Part shown: positions 63,098 to 64,000 of the stretch, piece by piece
Position numbering within the stretch: position 1 is the stretch's first letter
How the letters are laid out: every line of letters starts with the position of its first letter
Assembly (NCBI GenBank): GCA_963803375.1
Contig: CAWDMB010000016.1
Coordinates: 62,001 to 126,000 of the forward strand
Direction: 5' to 3'
Length of the DNA stretch: 64,000 bases
Source: JAOPZW01 sp963803375
Lineage (GTDB): Bacteria; Actinomycetota; Thermoleophilia; Solirubrobacterales; Solirubrobacteraceae
Notes under the pieces: generated by a model
Databases searched by the model: none
Seen by the model: the letters and a program-made list of their open reading frames with translations, nothing else
Told to the model about the DNA's origin: nothing
Made by a program: the position numbers and the translations under genes

Positions 63098-63188
63098 CCA
63101 TGCTCTCCGGCACGCCGATCCTCGTGCTGCAGGCCCGCCAGGCCGTCGCGGAGCAGTTCGCGCCCGCGCCGGATCGGGCCCGCCGTCC

Positions 63189-64000
63189 TCAGAGGATCCC
63201 GATCTCCGAGTTGTCGCCGACGAGGAAGCGGTAGGCGCGCGGCTGGCGATCGCCGCGGCCGATGCGCACGTTGCGCCCGAGCAGCGAGGACTCCATGCGC
63301 CCGTCGAGGCCGACGACGGCCGAGCCGGCGAGCAGGATCGAGTGCTCGACCTCCGCGCGCTCGATTCGGCAGTCCTCGCCGATGGCCGTGTACGGGCCGA
63401 CGTAGCAGTCCACGAGCCGCGCCCCCGCGCCGATGACCGCGGGGCCGCGCACCGTCGAGCGCTCCAGCACGGCGCCGGCCTCCACGACGACGCGCCCGTC
63501 GCACTGGGAGTCGACGAGGTCGCCCTCGACGCGGCCGATCATCGTGTCGAGCACGAGCCGGTTGGCCGCAAGCATGTCCTCGAGACGGCCGGTGTCCTTC
63601 CACCAGCCCCGGACGACGTGGGGCTCGACGCGCCGGCCGCTGTCGACGAGGTGCTGGATCGCGTCGGTGATCTCGAGCTCGCCGCGGACGCTCGGCGCGA
63701 TCGCCCGCGCGGCCTCGTGGATCGCCGGCGTGAACATGTAGACGCCGACGAGCGCGAGGTCGGTCTTGGGCTCGGGCGGCTTCTCGGCCAGCGCCACGAC
63801 CCGCCCGTCGCGCAGCTCGGCGACCCCGAAGTGCTGAGGGTCGGGCACCGGGGTCAGGAGGATCAGCGCGTCGGGCTCGTGCTCGCGGAAGGCGGCGACG
63901 AGGTCGTCGATCCCGCCCTGTAGGAGGTTGTCGCCCAGGTACATGACGAACGCGCTGTCACCGAGGAACGGCTCGGCGGTCAGCACGGCGTGGGCCAGGC
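63189..64000 (-). CDS. rmlA: Glucose-1-phosphate thymidylyltransferase, long form (5' end outside window)
   Basis: About 270 C-terminal residues are visible; the start lies beyond base 64000. The nucleotidyltransferase part has VMYLGDNLLQGG, LILLTPVPDPQHFGVAEL, ALVGVYMFTPAIHEA and GWWKDTGRLEDMLAANRLVL. A C-terminal left-handed beta-helix (from about 63560 downward; hexapeptide-like VVEAGAVLERSTVRGPAV and IGAGARLVDCYVGPYTAIG) marks the long, archaeal/actinobacterial type. It forms dTDP-glucose, first step to dTDP-rhamnose. Transcribed toward rmlD and rmlB. Confidence 0.93.
   Translation of the reverse strand, partial: LAHAVLTAEPFLGDSAFVMYLGDNLLQGGIDDLVAAFREHEPDALILLTPVPDPQHFGVAELRDGRVVALAEKPPEPKTDLALVGVYMFTPAIHEAARAIAPSVRGELEITDAIQHLVDSGRRVEPHVVRGWWKDTGRLEDMLAANRLVLDTMIGRVEGDLVDSQCDGRVVVEAGAVLERSTVRGPAVIGAGARLVDCYVGPYTAIGEDCRIERAEVEHSILLAGSAVVGLDGRMESSLLGRNVRIGRGDRQPRAYRFLVGDNSEIGIL

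Noticed and set aside
63100..63234. Short plus-strand ORF (MLSGTPILVLQARQ...) after the small basic protein
   Set aside because: It runs antisense into the end of rmlA, has no promoter or ribosome site and no recognisable similarity.
63189..64000. rmlA as a truncated gene
   Set aside because: The frame is still open at the window edge, so the missing N-terminus is due to the window boundary.

Overview
This is a very GC-rich, gene-dense chromosomal window (about 65 protein genes, almost no spare DNA) from a high-GC Gram-positive bacterium. A class-II (eukaryote-like) IleRS, a DUF2342 metalloprotease, a DrrAB-type exporter, a CIRCE-controlled groES-groEL pair and many TAnnnT boxes placed directly before start codons (leaderless transcripts) point to Actinobacteria. 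The overall look is that of the deep-branching Thermoleophilia/Solirubrobacterales, which is an inference from gene content and not from a marker phylogeny. No rRNA, tRNA, CRISPR array, insertion sequence or prophage was recognised.

Layout. 1-9.3 kb: the 3' end of ileS, an alkyltransferase-like protein, thioredoxin, a dolichol-phosphate-mannose-type glycosyltransferase, PolX, an otsB/membrane protein/glycosyltransferase operon, a TauE/SafE transporter split into two half genes, and a minimal LytS/LytTR pair. 9.3-14.3 kb: a five-PAS hybrid histidine kinase, then a YhaM-like OB-HD nuclease divergent from a PAC2 protein. 14.3-18.4 kb: small membrane/stress-type proteins, including a protein built of fifteen exact-phase 13-residue repeats coupled to an RDD membrane protein, a DUF1269 protein and a methyltransferase. 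18.4-25.1 kb: an AGPS-like FAD enzyme coupled to a UvrD-like helicase-nuclease, then an IMPase-family phosphatase coupled to a DUF2342 metalloprotease. 25.1-29.5 kb: an AraC-VOC fusion remnant, an intergenic region with a LexA-like box and a large promoter dyad, a Lys/Arg/Ala-rich protein, Mrp, FdxA and an amidase. 29.6-35.7 kb: citrate synthase, a MarR-controlled ABC exporter, and an ECF sigma/anti-sigma pair with an ABM protein. 35.7-39.3 kb: groEL-groES with two CIRCE operators, ASCH, Nudix and Crp/Fnr genes.

39.4-45.3 kb: a sugar-catabolism run (PfkB kinase, a decayed LacI regulator, ManA, an FGGY kinase behind a 59-bp duplication), secreted proteins and a GDPD. 45.5-51.7 kb: a tightly coupled three-gene operon for ferredoxin-linked metabolism (GltD-like flavoprotein with ferredoxin domains, NifJ, a dihydroorotate-dehydrogenase-like protein). 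51.8-58.5 kb: Lhr helicase, a DUF5995 protein, a family-5 uracil-DNA glycosylase and TetR. 58.6-64 kb: a lipoprotein, a DrrAB-like exporter and a dTDP-rhamnose block (rmlB, rmlD, rmlA running off the end).

Two expression styles are visible. Genes at transcript starts often have a -10-like box 6-10 nt before the start codon and no Shine-Dalgarno. Genes inside operons are joined by ATGA, GTGA or TGATG overlaps. The most interesting items are the 13-residue-repeat protein, the split TauE/SafE pair, the helicase-nuclease with altered motor motifs, the decayed LacI gene next to a duplicated start region, and the AraC-VOC fusion beside a LexA-like box.
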